DNA of 64,000 bases from Lachnospiraceae bacterium (GCA_910575035.1 CAJTDL010000013.1:62001-126000); one strand, 5' to 3'. Shown: positions 36,633-45,345, counted from the stretch's first letter. A program made the numbers and translations. The notes: generated from the letters alone by a model not told the origin.

Positions 36633-37547
36633 CTATTTTCCAGTAATTACCTCAAAATACCTGCCAACTTCCCGCCATGCCATTTTGGATTCCGGCATCA
36701 TCATCATCCCCATCTGAAATACATGGAACATCCCCTTGTAAATATGCAGCCTCACCTTCACCCCCTGCTGCTGCGCCCAGTAAGCCACGCCTACAGAGTC
36801 GCTTAGAAGCATTTCCACAGATCCAGCCTGGATCAGCATGGGCGGAAAGCCCCAGTATTCCCCAAACATAGGGGAAAGGTAGGGATGGCGGGGGTCATTC
36901 TGCCCTACATAGTCACGGTTGTAGATCAGGCTGTCCCTGCTGTTCCCAAACAAGGGATCACGCCCATAATTATCTTCATAGGAGGGGCCGCTGGCCGTCA
37001 GGTCTGCCCAGGGAGACATCAGGACTAAGCCGCCAGGCAGCCTGCGGTTATGGTCTTTCAGGTACATACAAAGCGCCAGGGCAAGGCCGCCGCCTGCGGA
37101 ATCGCCAGCCACAATGATCTGCTGGCTGTGCCATCCGCTGGATTTCAGCCAGCGGTAGGCCTCCACGGCATCTTCAAGTGCTGCTGGATAGGGATTTTCT
37201 GGGGCTACGCGGTAATCAACCGTCAAAACACCCATACCCTTGCTGACTTCGTTGTACAGGCCGGCAAAAGATCGGTAGGCGTTGCGCATGGCACCGATAT
37301 AGCCGCCGCCATGAAGCTGGAGGATAATGTAGTCCCGCCTGGGGGAATCTTTGCGGGTTAAGAACTCCATTTGGAAATTTTCCAGGGAGACATGATCCAG
37401 GGTAAAGCAGTTGGGGCATTTCCATTTCGGTTCTATGAGCTTTTTGCGGAGCTCGCCGGATTTTAGTTTTTGGCCTATTCGGTTGTCATTGGATATGTGG
37501 GCGATCATGTCACGGATTACCCTTCCTCTTATGCTGACTTGATTCAT
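36633..37547 (-). CDS. Alpha/beta hydrolase, HSL/acetyl-esterase type
   Basis: About 304 residues. Oxyanion motif HGGGYIGAMRNAY near 95, nucleophile Ser in VAGDSAGGGLALAL near 165, the acid in SDSVGVAYWAQQQG region, and His in YKGMFHVFQMGM near the C-terminus: a complete hormone-sensitive-lipase-type esterase. I start at ATG 37547 (GGAG 5 nt upstream). It follows DUF6320 by 31 nt and the acyltransferase before it, a set that looks like one operon. A joint role in making and removing an acyl or acetyl ester is an inference. Confidence 0.88.
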   Translation of the reverse strand: MNQVSIRGRVIRDMIAHISNDNRIGQKLKSGELRKKLIEPKWKCPNCFTLDHVSLENFQMEFLTRKDSPRRDYIILQLHGGGYIGAMRNAYRSFAGLYNEVSKGMGVLTVDYRVAPENPYPAALEDAVEAYRWLKSSGWHSQQIIVAGDSAGGGLALALCMYLKDHNRRLPGGLVLMSPWADLTASGPSYEDNYGRDPLFGNSRDSLIYNRDYVGQNDPRHPYLSPMFGEYWGFPPMLIQAGSVEMLLSDSVGVAYWAQQQGVKVRLHIYKGMFHVFQMGMMMMPESKMAWREVGRYFEVITGK

Positions 37548-37578
37548 ATGTTCTCCTATATCAAATGGGCAGCCTCCC

Positions 37579-38247
37579 TCACACATGGAACCGCCGCTTT
37601 AACTCTGCCTTCGCCTTTCTGTCACCAATCATCAGTGTGCCTAAAAGCATGCATACAGAGCATCCCATTGCCACAAGGGTCGGAATGGGGCTTGTGATAA
37701 ACCCCCGTCTCCACAGCAGGATACAGGCCATCGCAGAGACTACCGTTAAAATCTGCATGGGGATATAACTCTGCCAATTTTGGATGTTTAGGAGCATCAA
37801 AATAATGATGGTTACATCCAGAAGCAGAATGGCTCCTGGCAGGACGTAATTTACAGACCACCTTTGATAGCCTAAAATGTGGTCAATGGCAATGACCAAA
37901 ACCACAGCGCCAATAATCTGTATGATAATGCGTTTTTGGTAACCGGTGTTCTTCTGAAGGGAATAGCGCAGCGTAACATAAAAGTACAGAAAGGCGGCGC
38001 CGCTGATGGCAGACCACCAGATTCCATTGAATTTCAGGTAATTGATGGTAATCAGGGCAGCCTCCAGTACAATTGCCAGGAAACTGTATAAGCGCAGAGC
38101 CAGGGCATATTTGCGGGACGCTGCTTTTACGTCTGGATAGCCAGTGCATCCCTGGCTGCCCTCTGTGATTTCCAGGACGTTGCTGCAAAGGGGGCAGACA
38201 CTGGTGTCATCTAAGACCTCTACCCTGCATTTTTTGCACTCTCTCAT
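37579..38247 (-). CDS. DUF6320 membrane protein with zinc-ribbon N-terminus
   Basis: 222 residues. The first 25 residues carry two CxxC pairs (MRECKKCRVEVLDDTSVCPLC), a zinc ribbon; then about six membrane spans fill residues 50-210, and the chain ends in a basic tail. I recognise the DUF6320 family. The ATG overlaps the preceding acyltransferase stop as ATGA, so the two are translationally coupled. DUF6320 genes recur beside alcohol-acetyltransferase-like and esterase genes in Clostridia. Function is unknown. Confidence 0.8.
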   Translation of the reverse strand: MRECKKCRVEVLDDTSVCPLCSNVLEITEGSQGCTGYPDVKAASRKYALALRLYSFLAIVLEAALITINYLKFNGIWWSAISGAAFLYFYVTLRYSLQKNTGYQKRIIIQIIGAVVLVIAIDHILGYQRWSVNYVLPGAILLLDVTIIILMLLNIQNWQSYIPMQILTVVSAMACILLWRRGFITSPIPTLVAMGCSVCMLLGTLMIGDRKAKAELKRRFHV

Positions 38248-39539
38248 TCTTCATAAACTCCATTCGTCTCAATTTTCACAGGGATGCCATCCTCTGCCAG
38301 CTTCCGGAAAAAGCCGCGTTGTATGGAAACATCTGCAAGGGTGCTGCTGATGCTAAATACCAGGGTGTCGCGGTAAGAGCAAATATTCCCTTTGATGCTC
38401 TGGCCTTTGGACATGGAGAGAAAAGAGGAAAAGCATTCAATGTAGTCCTGGTATTCCTCCCGTACCTGGATATTGCCGATGTTTGTTACGGTAGTGGTAT
38501 TGGCAAGGGCGCTGGTCCGGTATACATGGCGCATGGCTATGCTTTTCAGAAACAAGGGGACAGCCCGCAGGATGAAATTCTTTTCATTTGATACATTGTA
38601 GGCAAAAAGGTTTTCTAAATGCTCACGGTTAATCTGGCTGCGCAGGCTGCCGGCCACAATCTGCACCACTTCCTCAAAGCTGTAGCTTTCCTTTTGGGGA
38701 CAGAATACAGCGGAAACAATCACAAAGAAATTTTTCAGGGTGATGGAATTGAAATAGGGGCGCAGGTTTACGGGGACACAGGAGCTGATAGGGCGTTTGC
38801 TGGGCATGCCATGGAGGCATTCCTGGTAGATACTCCATAGGAAGGCAGCCACCAGATATTCATTAATGGAAACGCCATAGGCTCTGCACACCCTTTTTAA
38901 GTCTGGGATCGGGAGATAGCCATGTATCACGCCTAATTCGAAGGGCTTTAATTTCTCGCCTTTTACCAGGAAGGCACGTTGTGTCTTATAGCCTTTTTTA
39001 TGGCTTTTGCGGTAATTTTTCAGGTAGCTGTCCTCCCGGCTCAGGGAGGTGTCGCTGCACAGGCCGTCCCCCAGCTTCTCCCGCAGGGCGGGGTGCGCCA
39101 GGCGCAGGTACTGGTACGTCAGCTCCCGCAAAAAGGTAATGCCGCCCATCCCATCGGTCAGGACATGGAAAACCTCCAGGTTGATCCGGTTCTTGTAATA
39201 GTTGACGCGGAACAGATAGTTGCGGTTCCGGTTAGGGGAAATATACTGGCAGGGATAGCGGTATTCCTCTTTCACTATGGGCGCCGGCTTCTGGTTTGTC
39301 TCGAAATAATACCAAAACATCCCGCTGCGCATGCGCACCTGGAATATATCAAACCAGGGCAGCACCATTTCCAAAGCCTCCTGCAAAAGCTCTTGCTGGA
39401 CATCTTCTTTGAGGATCACAGAAATCCGGTAAACATTGCTCATGCTCTCACCAGCGATTACCGGAAACAGGTTCGCCGTATTGTCCAGCTTATCCCATTT
39501 CAGATCCTTTCCCCTTGGCTGTCTCTTTTTTTTCGCCAT
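38244..39539 (-). CDS. Condensation/alcohol-acetyltransferase-like acyltransferase
   Basis: 431 residues of the CoA-dependent acyltransferase (condensation/AATase/WS-DGAT) superfamily. The active-site motif HxxxDG appears as FHVLTDGMGG near 145-154; a later SALANTTTVTNIGNIQV near 345 resembles the DFGWG-region strand. No membrane span; the N-terminus is basic (MAKKKRQPRGK). GGAG lies about 9 nt before the ATG. It starts 13 nt after lysC and overlaps DUF6320 by 4 nt. The likely reaction is transfer of an acyl group from CoA to an alcohol; donor and acceptor are unknown. Confidence 0.75.
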   Translation of the reverse strand: MAKKKRQPRGKDLKWDKLDNTANLFPVIAGESMSNVYRISVILKEDVQQELLQEALEMVLPWFDIFQVRMRSGMFWYYFETNQKPAPIVKEEYRYPCQYISPNRNRNYLFRVNYYKNRINLEVFHVLTDGMGGITFLRELTYQYLRLAHPALREKLGDGLCSDTSLSREDSYLKNYRKSHKKGYKTQRAFLVKGEKLKPFELGVIHGYLPIPDLKRVCRAYGVSINEYLVAAFLWSIYQECLHGMPSKRPISSCVPVNLRPYFNSITLKNFFVIVSAVFCPQKESYSFEEVVQIVAGSLRSQINREHLENLFAYNVSNEKNFILRAVPLFLKSIAMRHVYRTSALANTTTVTNIGNIQVREEYQDYIECFSSFLSMSKGQSIKGNICSYRDTLVFSISSTLADVSIQRGFFRKLAEDGIPVKIETNGVYEE

Positions 39540-39552
39540 GACCCTTGTCTCC

Positions 39553-40872
39553 TTAAATCTGCGTCACCACAAAAATATCATAAATCGCCCGGATCGCCGC
39601 TTCGAAATCGCTGTTCTGCACCCCAATGATAATATTCAGTTCACTGGATCCCTGGTCAATCATCTTCACATTTATATTCACGTGGGCAAGGGCAGAGAAA
39701 ATCCTTCCGGCAGTGCCCCTGGTGGACCGCATGCCACGCCCTACCACTGCAATCAGGGCAAGGTTCCCTTCCAGGTCAATGCTGTCTGGCTGGGCGTAAC
39801 GGTGGATTGCTGAGAGAACCTGCTGTTCCTTCCCCTCAAATTCCTCCTGATGGACAAACACGGTCAACGTATCTATACCGGAAGGTACGTGTTCAAAGGA
39901 AATGCCATGGTCTTCAAATGCAGACAAGACCTTCCTCCCGAACCCTACCTCTGAATTCATCATATCTTTTTCAATATTGACAGCCACAAACCCTTTCTTC
40001 CCGGCAATCCCAGTAATGGTATAATCCGGCTGGCGGCAGGTGCTTTCCACGATCAGCGTGCCTGGATCCTCTGGCTTATTCGTATTTCGTATATTGATGG
40101 GAATCCCCTCTTTGCGCACCGGGAATACGGCATCCTCATGCAGGACGGTGGCTCCCATATAGGAAAGCTCCCGCAGTTCCCGGTATGTAATCACCTTAAT
40201 TACCTCCGGATTCTCAATGATCCGGGGATCTGCAATTAAAAACCCAGAAACATCTGTCCAATTCTCATAAATATCCGCCTGAATCGCCTTTGCTACGATA
40301 GAACCCGTAATGTCAGAGCCGCCGCGGGAAAATGTCTTTACCGTGCCATCCTCCTTTGCGCCGTAAAATCCTGGTATCACAGCACGCTCACAAGTTTTCA
40401 GGCGTTCTGAAAGAACCTCGTTTGTTTTTTCCGCATCAAACTCTCCATCTTCTTTGAACACGATCACTTCCGCGGCATCTATAAACTCAAAATCCAAATA
40501 GCCTGCCATGACCCTCCCATTTAAGTATTCCCCGCGGGAGGCTGCATAATCAGCGCCTGCCTTTTTCTGAAAATTCTCTGCGATCACGCTAAATTCGTCA
40601 TTTAGGGAAAGGGTCATGTTCAGCCCGTTGATAATGGCGTCAAAGCGTTCCTGGATCTTCTTCAGCAAAGGCATGAAATTCTCCTCTGCCTCTGCCATTT
40701 CATAACAGCGGTAGAGCATGTCTGTTACCTTGGTGTCCTTGGCATTCCGCTTTCCGGGTGCACTCGGCACTACATATCTGCGGCTTTCTTCTGCCCGGAT
40801 AATCTTGCCAGCTTTGGAAAATTGGCTGGCATTGGCCAGTGAGCTCCCTCCAAATTTCACTACTTTTGTCAT
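39553..40872 (-). CDS. lysC: Aspartate kinase
   Basis: Phosphorylates aspartate, first step to lysine, threonine and methionine. 439 residues, the monofunctional long form with the catalytic AAK domain (KFGGSSLANASQF at the N-terminus, TFSRGGSDITGSIVAKAIQA near 188, YMGATVLHEDAVFP near 233) and two C-terminal ACT domains for amino-acid feedback (about 300-439). GGAG lies 7 nt before the ATG. I looked for a lysine riboswitch in the leader and saw none. The following acyltransferase starts 13 nt later, so lysC probably leads that operon. Confidence 0.93.
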   Translation of the reverse strand: MTKVVKFGGSSLANASQFSKAGKIIRAEESRRYVVPSAPGKRNAKDTKVTDMLYRCYEMAEAEENFMPLLKKIQERFDAIINGLNMTLSLNDEFSVIAENFQKKAGADYAASRGEYLNGRVMAGYLDFEFIDAAEVIVFKEDGEFDAEKTNEVLSERLKTCERAVIPGFYGAKEDGTVKTFSRGGSDITGSIVAKAIQADIYENWTDVSGFLIADPRIIENPEVIKVITYRELRELSYMGATVLHEDAVFPVRKEGIPINIRNTNKPEDPGTLIVESTCRQPDYTITGIAGKKGFVAVNIEKDMMNSEVGFGRKVLSAFEDHGISFEHVPSGIDTLTVFVHQEEFEGKEQQVLSAIHRYAQPDSIDLEGNLALIAVVGRGMRSTRGTAGRIFSALAHVNINVKMIDQGSSELNIIIGVQNSDFEAAIRAIYDIFVVTQI

Positions 40873-40992
40873 ATTTTTACTCCATAAAGGCTTTGCCTTT
40901 TTCCTTTCTTAAAAATCAGAATCTATTCTAACACAAAATCATAGGTTTTGGAACTGGTTTTTGAAAATATATGGGCACTTCTTTTGCCTAAT

Positions 40993-41235
40993 CCAGGCAG
41001 CCTCCCCCTGCCCAGGTTCATGCCATCTGGTGCCAAGCCTGCCAAAATGTCCTCATAGTGCTTTACCTTATGGTTCATAATGGTTTATATATTCCACTGC
41101 GGCTTTTTCCTCTGCTGCCCTTTTGTGCGCCTGCTCCTGCTGCAGGATAATCTGGTACCTGGCCTTTAGGTTTTCTTCTGATTCCTCCAACTGGCATAAT
41201 CGGCAATAATCCCTAATGGCCTGGTGGAACTTTAT
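40993..41235 (-). pseudogene. Remnant of a MerR regulator gene (C-terminal part only)
   Basis: About 240 bp closely matching the 3' half of the MerR gene at 44.2 kb, including the stretches CTGCCAAAATGTCCTCATAG and GGATAATCTGGTA(C/T)CTGGCC. The N-terminal HTH half is missing: near 41212-41222 the sequence jumps from coding (CTAATGGCCT) straight to the promoter leader (GGAACTTTATGG), probably by deletion between short GGCCT/GGCTT repeats, removing about 220 bp relative to the other copy. It also has small indels. The 40873-41338 gap holds this remnant and the promoter, and nothing else I recognise. Confidence 0.8.
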
Positions 41236-41247
41236 GGAAAAAAAGCC

Positions 41248-41278
41248 TTGACTTCGTGTTGCCCGAAGTCTTTATACT
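41248..41278 (+). promoter_or_regulatory. MerR-type promoter of the aldo/keto reductase
   Basis: TTGACT (41248-41253) and TATACT (41273-41278) are 19 nt apart, the over-long spacing typical of MerR-activated promoters. The spacer holds a perfect dyad GACTTCG-N7-CGAAGTC (41250-41256 and 41264-41270). The same promoter occurs at 44719-44749. Confidence 0.8.
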
Positions 41279-41338
41279 TATTATACGGCGAAGGCTATTA
41301 TCGCGCAACACACATTTTTAAAAAAGGAGAGATCAAAT

Positions 41339-42460
41339 ATGGGTACTTTGGGTGAAGGAATCAAAAAGTTAGGATTTGGCTTAATGCGCCTGCCCCAGAA
41401 GGATGATGGGATTGATGTAGGGCAGGTAAAGGAAATGGTGGATTTATTTATGGATGCTGGCTTTACCTATTTTGACACTGCCTGGGCATATGCAGGGAGC
41501 GAGAACGCCATCCGGCAGGCGCTGGTGGAACGCTATCCACGGGAGAGCTATCAGCTAGCCACAAAAAATGCAGCCTGGATTAATTGCAAAACGAAGGAAG
41601 AAGCTTATGCGCAGTTTGATGTCTCCCTGGCGCAGACTGGGGCAGGCTATTTTGACTTTTACCTGCTGCACAACCTGGGCGAGGGAAGGTCCCATTATTT
41701 TGACGACTACGGCATGTGGGACTGGGTACAGGAAAAAAAGAAAGCCGGGCTGATCAAGCATGTGGGATTCTCCTTCCACTCCACACCGGAAGAATTAGAG
41801 GAAATTTTAAATGCCCACCCGGAAATGGAATTTGTCCAGCTCCAAATCAATTATGCAGACTGGGAAAATCCGGCAGTGCAGTCAAAACGGTGTTATGAAG
41901 TGGCAAGGAAGCATGGGAAGCCTGTCATTATTATGGAGCCTGTAAAGGGCGGGATGCTGGCAACGCCCCCGGAATCCGTAGAAAAAATTTTAAAAGCAGC
42001 CGAGCCAGACAGCTCTGCGGCATCCTGGGCAGTACGTTTTGCCGCTGGCCTGGAGGGCGTAGTCACTGTCCTTTCCGGAATGAGCAGCATAGAACAGATG
42101 AAGGACAACCTTTCTTATATGAAATCCTTTACAGGGCTTACGGACAGCCAGAAGGAAACCTTAAGGCAGGCACAGGAAGAATTGGGGAAAATATCTTTGA
42201 TTCCGTGCACCTCCTGCAATTACTGCGCTAAGGTGTGCCCAATGGGGATTGGGATTTCCGGGTCATTTACTGCTATGAACTATCTGACACTGTACCGCGA
42301 CCTGGGGCGCGCAAAGCACCAGGAGGGATGGCTTGTGGGCGGCCATGGATTAAAGCAGGCAAACGAATGCATCAAGTGTGGGAAATGTGAGGAAGCCTGT
42401 CCGCAGCATATTCAGATACGGGAGACTTTGGGGAAGGTTTGTGATGAGCTTTTGAAATAA
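41339..42460 (+). CDS. Aldo/keto reductase with C-terminal 2[4Fe-4S] ferredoxin domain
   Basis: 373 residues. The TIM barrel opens KKLGFGLMRLPQKDDG; catalytic Asp and Tyr lie in FDTAWAYAG near 42-50, Lys near 75 in LATKNA and His in FYLLHNL near 108. The C-terminal 90 residues carry two ferredoxin motifs, CTSCNYCAKVCP near 292 and CIKCGKCEEACP near 348, an arrangement common in anaerobic Firmicutes. GGAG lies 8 nt before the ATG. Expression is likely governed by a MerR-type regulator through the 19-nt-spacer promoter; its adjacent MerR gene is truncated, so control may come in trans from the gene at 44.2 kb. Confidence 0.92.
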   Translation: MGTLGEGIKKLGFGLMRLPQKDDGIDVGQVKEMVDLFMDAGFTYFDTAWAYAGSENAIRQALVERYPRESYQLATKNAAWINCKTKEEAYAQFDVSLAQTGAGYFDFYLLHNLGEGRSHYFDDYGMWDWVQEKKKAGLIKHVGFSFHSTPEELEEILNAHPEMEFVQLQINYADWENPAVQSKRCYEVARKHGKPVIIMEPVKGGMLATPPESVEKILKAAEPDSSAASWAVRFAAGLEGVVTVLSGMSSIEQMKDNLSYMKSFTGLTDSQKETLRQAQEELGKISLIPCTSCNYCAKVCPMGIGISGSFTAMNYLTLYRDLGRAKHQEGWLVGGHGLKQANECIKCGKCEEACPQHIQIRETLGKVCDELLK

Positions 42461-42909
42461 CGGGAAATCCCGTAAACGTCAAATTCCCCGTCCGGCTTCA
42501 CAATGGCTGGGCGGCGGTTTGATGTGCTTATACATGCCAAAAGGTTTTTGCGTGGCTATTCACGGACAATGTCAGTAACTTAAGGGATTTTACGGGCTGG
42601 CGATGAAAATGGCTACGCGGCTGTCTGGGTGGACGCCCAGGTGGCTATGTTAAAGTTTTGCTGCGCAAAATCGCCCCTCACGCTTGAATCATGTTCTCAT
42701 GGAATGCGCAGTCCAGTGCATTCCTGAACCATGAATCGTAACCTCTTTGCCACAATGTCAATGAGTACACAAATATTAACTGTTTCTTCCAAAGGCCAGA
42801 TTTGCATCACTTCCAAAATTAGACGAAAATAAGGATACGAACCAACACCGTTTTGAAGTTGCTGTCCCTGTATGCATTTATGTAGATTTTAGCATTCAGG
42901 TTTCTGACT
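42461..42909. other. Non-coding gap with decayed sequence and one hairpin repeat
   Basis: 450 nt without a supportable gene. It begins with a small hairpin overlapping the reductase stop (ACGGGA-AA-TCCCGT, 42460-42473), followed by unrecognised sequence, then the inverted hairpin-repeat copy at about 42652-42742, then about 170 nt with stops in all frames before the MATE stop codon. Confidence 0.6.
42652..42742 (-). repeat. Hairpin repeat element, copy B (inverted)
   Basis: Read on the minus strand it runs GTTACGATTCATGG, CAGGAATGCACTGGACTGCG, CATTCCATGAGAACATGATTC, then GTGAGGGGCG and a second hairpin TTTTGCGCAGCAAAA. This parallels copy C at 44810 over about 90 nt at roughly 80% identity by eye, and copy A at 14000 over its first 70 nt. 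Confidence 0.72.
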
Positions 42910-44214
42910 TTACTGTGATGGCCAGGAATGGACGCCGGCCTTGTTTAAACGCTTTTTATATGCCAGAAAGCAGGCTATACTGCCGCCTAAATGGACTACC
43001 ATCCCAAAACCAAACATCATGCAGATAAAGGTTATATTGGGCGTAAAGATGCCCTTTAATGCCAATCCATATACAATTGGGTAATATACCAGATTTACAA
43101 TCATTGATATGGCAAAGCAATACTGTGTTTTGCCATACCCAATTAACAGGCTGTCCAATAAAACTGTATAATTATATGCAAGATAAAATGGCATTAAGGC
43201 TACTAATATATGCTTAATCGCCTCAAAATTGCTAATTCCCATTACATGTTCTAAGAATGGGTTTAACATTGGGATAAAACACAGCCATGCAAGGAATGTT
43301 GCTATTATGACAATATGGTAATGCCTCATTTTCGTTGGAGCCAATGCATCCCTGCAATCTTTTTTAATGATTTCGGACAATGCTGAGATGGGAATCAGCA
43401 TCAATCCCCATATTATATTATTTGCTGTCCAATAATTCCCCTGTTCCGCCACTGCATTCACCATTTTGCATACTATAGCGGAATAGATTATGTTATCCAG
43501 CAGGATTTGGGCTCCGCTGAATAAACCGATAAACAAATAGCGCTTTACAAATGGCCTGTCAAACCGAAAGGAAACTACAATCAAGTTTTCCCGGAATACG
43601 GCAATCAGGCATAATACCACACATATGGAATTTACAACAATGTTTGAATATGCAACGCCATTCACCCCAAACTTCGGAATCAGGGACAAATCGCCAATCA
43701 CTGTGAATACTGTCTTCAAAACCACCATCGCATAAATATAGCGTGGCTTATCCAAAACAACAAACAGCACATTTACAAAGCTGACGACATTTGCAATCAT
43801 AAATCCAATGGTTTCTAATGCAAGGTATTTTGTCACCTCCTGCATATGGTCAAAAGCCATTGCCGATACAATCGAATTACAGTGTATGAAAATAAAAACC
43901 GAAAATAATATATAAATCACATTCACAACCAAAAACGACTGAAAGATCCGTTCTTTCAATTGCTCTGTATCCTGCATACACTGATTCAGCAATGCATACA
44001 AAGGCACAATCAGAAATGCCTGTATTGTCTCATTAATCAAATCAAACCACTCAATATGGCCTGCAATGCCCAATCCGTCTGTGAATGGGATATTTGCGGC
44101 CAGGTTTGTCCTCACAAGCGTATATAGGAATGGAATAAAACTCAACAGCATCAGGCTGCAAAACAGATTAATGGGAAACCTCCCGGCTCTTTTATCCGTA
44201 TCTCTTTTGTTCAT
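42910..44214 (-). CDS. MATE family efflux transporter
   Basis: About 434 residues with twelve predicted membrane spans in two similar halves, the MATE (MOP superfamily) layout; such pumps export cationic drugs or metabolites using Na+ or H+. Seen: FPINLFCSLMLLSFIPFLYT, VNGVAYSNIVVNSICVVLC near 195, and GLFSGAQILLDNIIYSAI near 245. The ATG at 44214 is 4 nt after the MerR stop, so the two are coupled; the frame further upstream begins with an in-frame TTG inside merR. The pairing suggests MerR controls the pump; the substrate is unknown. Confidence 0.8.
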   Translation of the reverse strand: MNKRDTDKRAGRFPINLFCSLMLLSFIPFLYTLVRTNLAANIPFTDGLGIAGHIEWFDLINETIQAFLIVPLYALLNQCMQDTEQLKERIFQSFLVVNVIYILFSVFIFIHCNSIVSAMAFDHMQEVTKYLALETIGFMIANVVSFVNVLFVVLDKPRYIYAMVVLKTVFTVIGDLSLIPKFGVNGVAYSNIVVNSICVVLCLIAVFRENLIVVSFRFDRPFVKRYLFIGLFSGAQILLDNIIYSAIVCKMVNAVAEQGNYWTANNIIWGLMLIPISALSEIIKKDCRDALAPTKMRHYHIVIIATFLAWLCFIPMLNPFLEHVMGISNFEAIKHILVALMPFYLAYNYTVLLDSLLIGYGKTQYCFAISMIVNLVYYPIVYGLALKGIFTPNITFICMMFGFGMVVHLGGSIACFLAYKKRLNKAGVHSWPSQ

Positions 44215-44218
44215 ATTT

Positions 44219-44656
44219 TTACCATTCCTTTCGCTCAAGGCACAAACAAGCCTCCCCCTGCACAGCTGCTGGGTTCATGTCATCTGGCGCCAAACCTGCC
44301 AAAATGTCCTCATAGTGCTTTACCTTATGGTCCATATATTCCGCAGCGGCTTTTGCTTCTGCCGCCCTTTTGTGCGCCTGTTCCTGCTGCTGCAGGATAA
44401 TCTGGTATCTGGCCTTTAGGTTTTCCTCCGATTCCTCTAACTGGCATAACCGGCAATATTCCTTAATGGCTTGAATTGAAGCGCCGCATTTTTTTAGATG
44501 CATAATGCCCTGCATCCAATTGGCAGACGCATCATTAAATATGCGGCGGTTTGCGCCGTCCCTTTGGCATGGCAATAAGCCAATATCCGTATAATAGCGC
44601 AGGGTATGCTCCGTTGTGCGGAACATCTCTGCAAATTGCCTCATTGTGTACTGCAT
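44219..44656 (-). CDS. MerR family transcriptional regulator
   Basis: 145 residues. N-terminal winged helix: MRQFAEMFRTTEHTLRYYTD, IGLLPCQRDGANRRIFND and MHLKKCGASIQAIKEYC; then a coiled-coil dimerisation helix (about 75-120). The short C-terminus has few ligand-like residues (a Cys pair CLCLE at the end). It precedes the MATE gene by 4 nt and faces a plus-strand promoter with the 19-nt MerR spacing. Its 3' half is duplicated as a remnant at 41.0 kb. Likely senses a drug-like or redox signal; the signal is unknown. Confidence 0.88.
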   Translation of the reverse strand: MQYTMRQFAEMFRTTEHTLRYYTDIGLLPCQRDGANRRIFNDASANWMQGIMHLKKCGASIQAIKEYCRLCQLEESEENLKARYQIILQQQEQAHKRAAEAKAAAEYMDHKVKHYEDILAGLAPDDMNPAAVQGEACLCLERKEW

Positions 44657-44718
44657 ATTTTCCTCCTGAAGTATATTCTGTCTATATTGGCCTTGTGAAA
44701 CTTTATGGAAAAAAAGCC

Positions 44719-44749
44719 TTGACTTCGTGTTGCCCGAAGTCTTTATACT
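44719..44749 (+). promoter_or_regulatory. MerR-type promoter, second copy, with no gene behind it
   Basis: TTGACT (44719-44724), 19-nt spacer, TATACT (44744-44749), with dyad GACTTCG-N7-CGAAGTC (44721-44727, 44735-44741). Near-identical to 41248-41278 including about 90 nt of flanks. Downstream, the reductase seen in the first copy is missing: after GAGGGCAAAT at 44801-44810 the sequence becomes the hairpin repeat. Confidence 0.8.
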
Positions 44750-44809
44750 TATATTATACGGCGAAGATTATCATCGCGCAACACACATTTTAAAAAAGCA
44801 GAGGGCAAA

Positions 44810-44905
44810 TAGTTACTATTCATGGCTCAGGAATACGCTGAACTGCGCATTCCGTGAGAACATGATTCAGGAGTGAGGGGCGTTTTTTGCGAAGCAAAAT
44901 CAATT
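44810..44905 (+). repeat. Hairpin repeat element, copy C
   Basis: Runs TAGTTACTATTCATGGCTCA, then a stem pairing CTCAGGAATACGC with GCGCATTCCGTGAG, then AACATGATTCAGGAGTGAGG and a second hairpin TTTTTTGCGAAGCAAAA. It stands exactly where the reductase start codon would be in the parallel locus, and its far end forms the 3' end of the decayed PD-(D/E)XK frame. Confidence 0.75.
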
Positions 44906-45345
44906 AAGGTTTTACCGCCAATCAGCTGCTGTTGGCTGCGGTTATGGTATTCCTCTCTGCACCATATTTTCAGTTTAATCATGTATTGCTCTCCGTGGTA
45001 ATCTATAATCACGTCGGTACAGCGAAACCCTCTGGTATGGGATTCTAAATAATAGTTTCCGCTTCCGTATAGGATGGGCTTCAGATAGAGCAGGAAGTAT
45101 TTGCGCCTTTCGTCTTCCAGAAACGCCTCATTGCTGTCAGAATATAAATCCTGAAAATGCTCCACAGGCCTTTCAAGGATCCTCCTCATATTCAAAAGGC
45201 CCCTCCCTATGAACTGCCCTTTATCCTGGAAGGAAGCTTTGTAAAAGCTCTGGCTTTGCATCTCACTTGTGGACAGGTAACGGTTGTAGAGCCTTGTCCC
45301 GAAGATACGGTTCGCAATCACCGCATTTCGATATCTGTTCCCTTA
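44827..45345 (-). pseudogene. Fragment of an AAA-ATPase/PD-(D/E)XK nuclease-domain gene
   Basis: The readable frame resembles only the C-terminal part of the AAA-ATPase-like plus PD-(D/E)XK proteins abundant in gut Firmicutes: NRIFGTRLYNRYLSTSEMQ, then FRCTDVIIDYHGEQYMIKLKIW and YHNRSQQQL. The ATPase half is absent (replaced by an IS4 fragment), the C-terminus runs into the hairpin repeat, and the usual nuclease Glu of the IELKIW strand is Lys (IKLKIW). It is broken at both ends and lacks a catalytic residue. Confidence 0.78.

Noticed and set aside
40873-40990. Possible lysine riboswitch in the lysC leader
   Set aside because: The leader is short and AT-rich, with only a small AAGGC-AAA-GCCTT hairpin near the ribosome site; none of the conserved lysine-aptamer helices or a terminator is visible.
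44827-45321. Reading the PD-(D/E)XK frame as an intact small gene
   Set aside because: Relatives of this sequence are several hundred residues with an ATPase half; both ends here run into other elements and the catalytic Glu is Lys.
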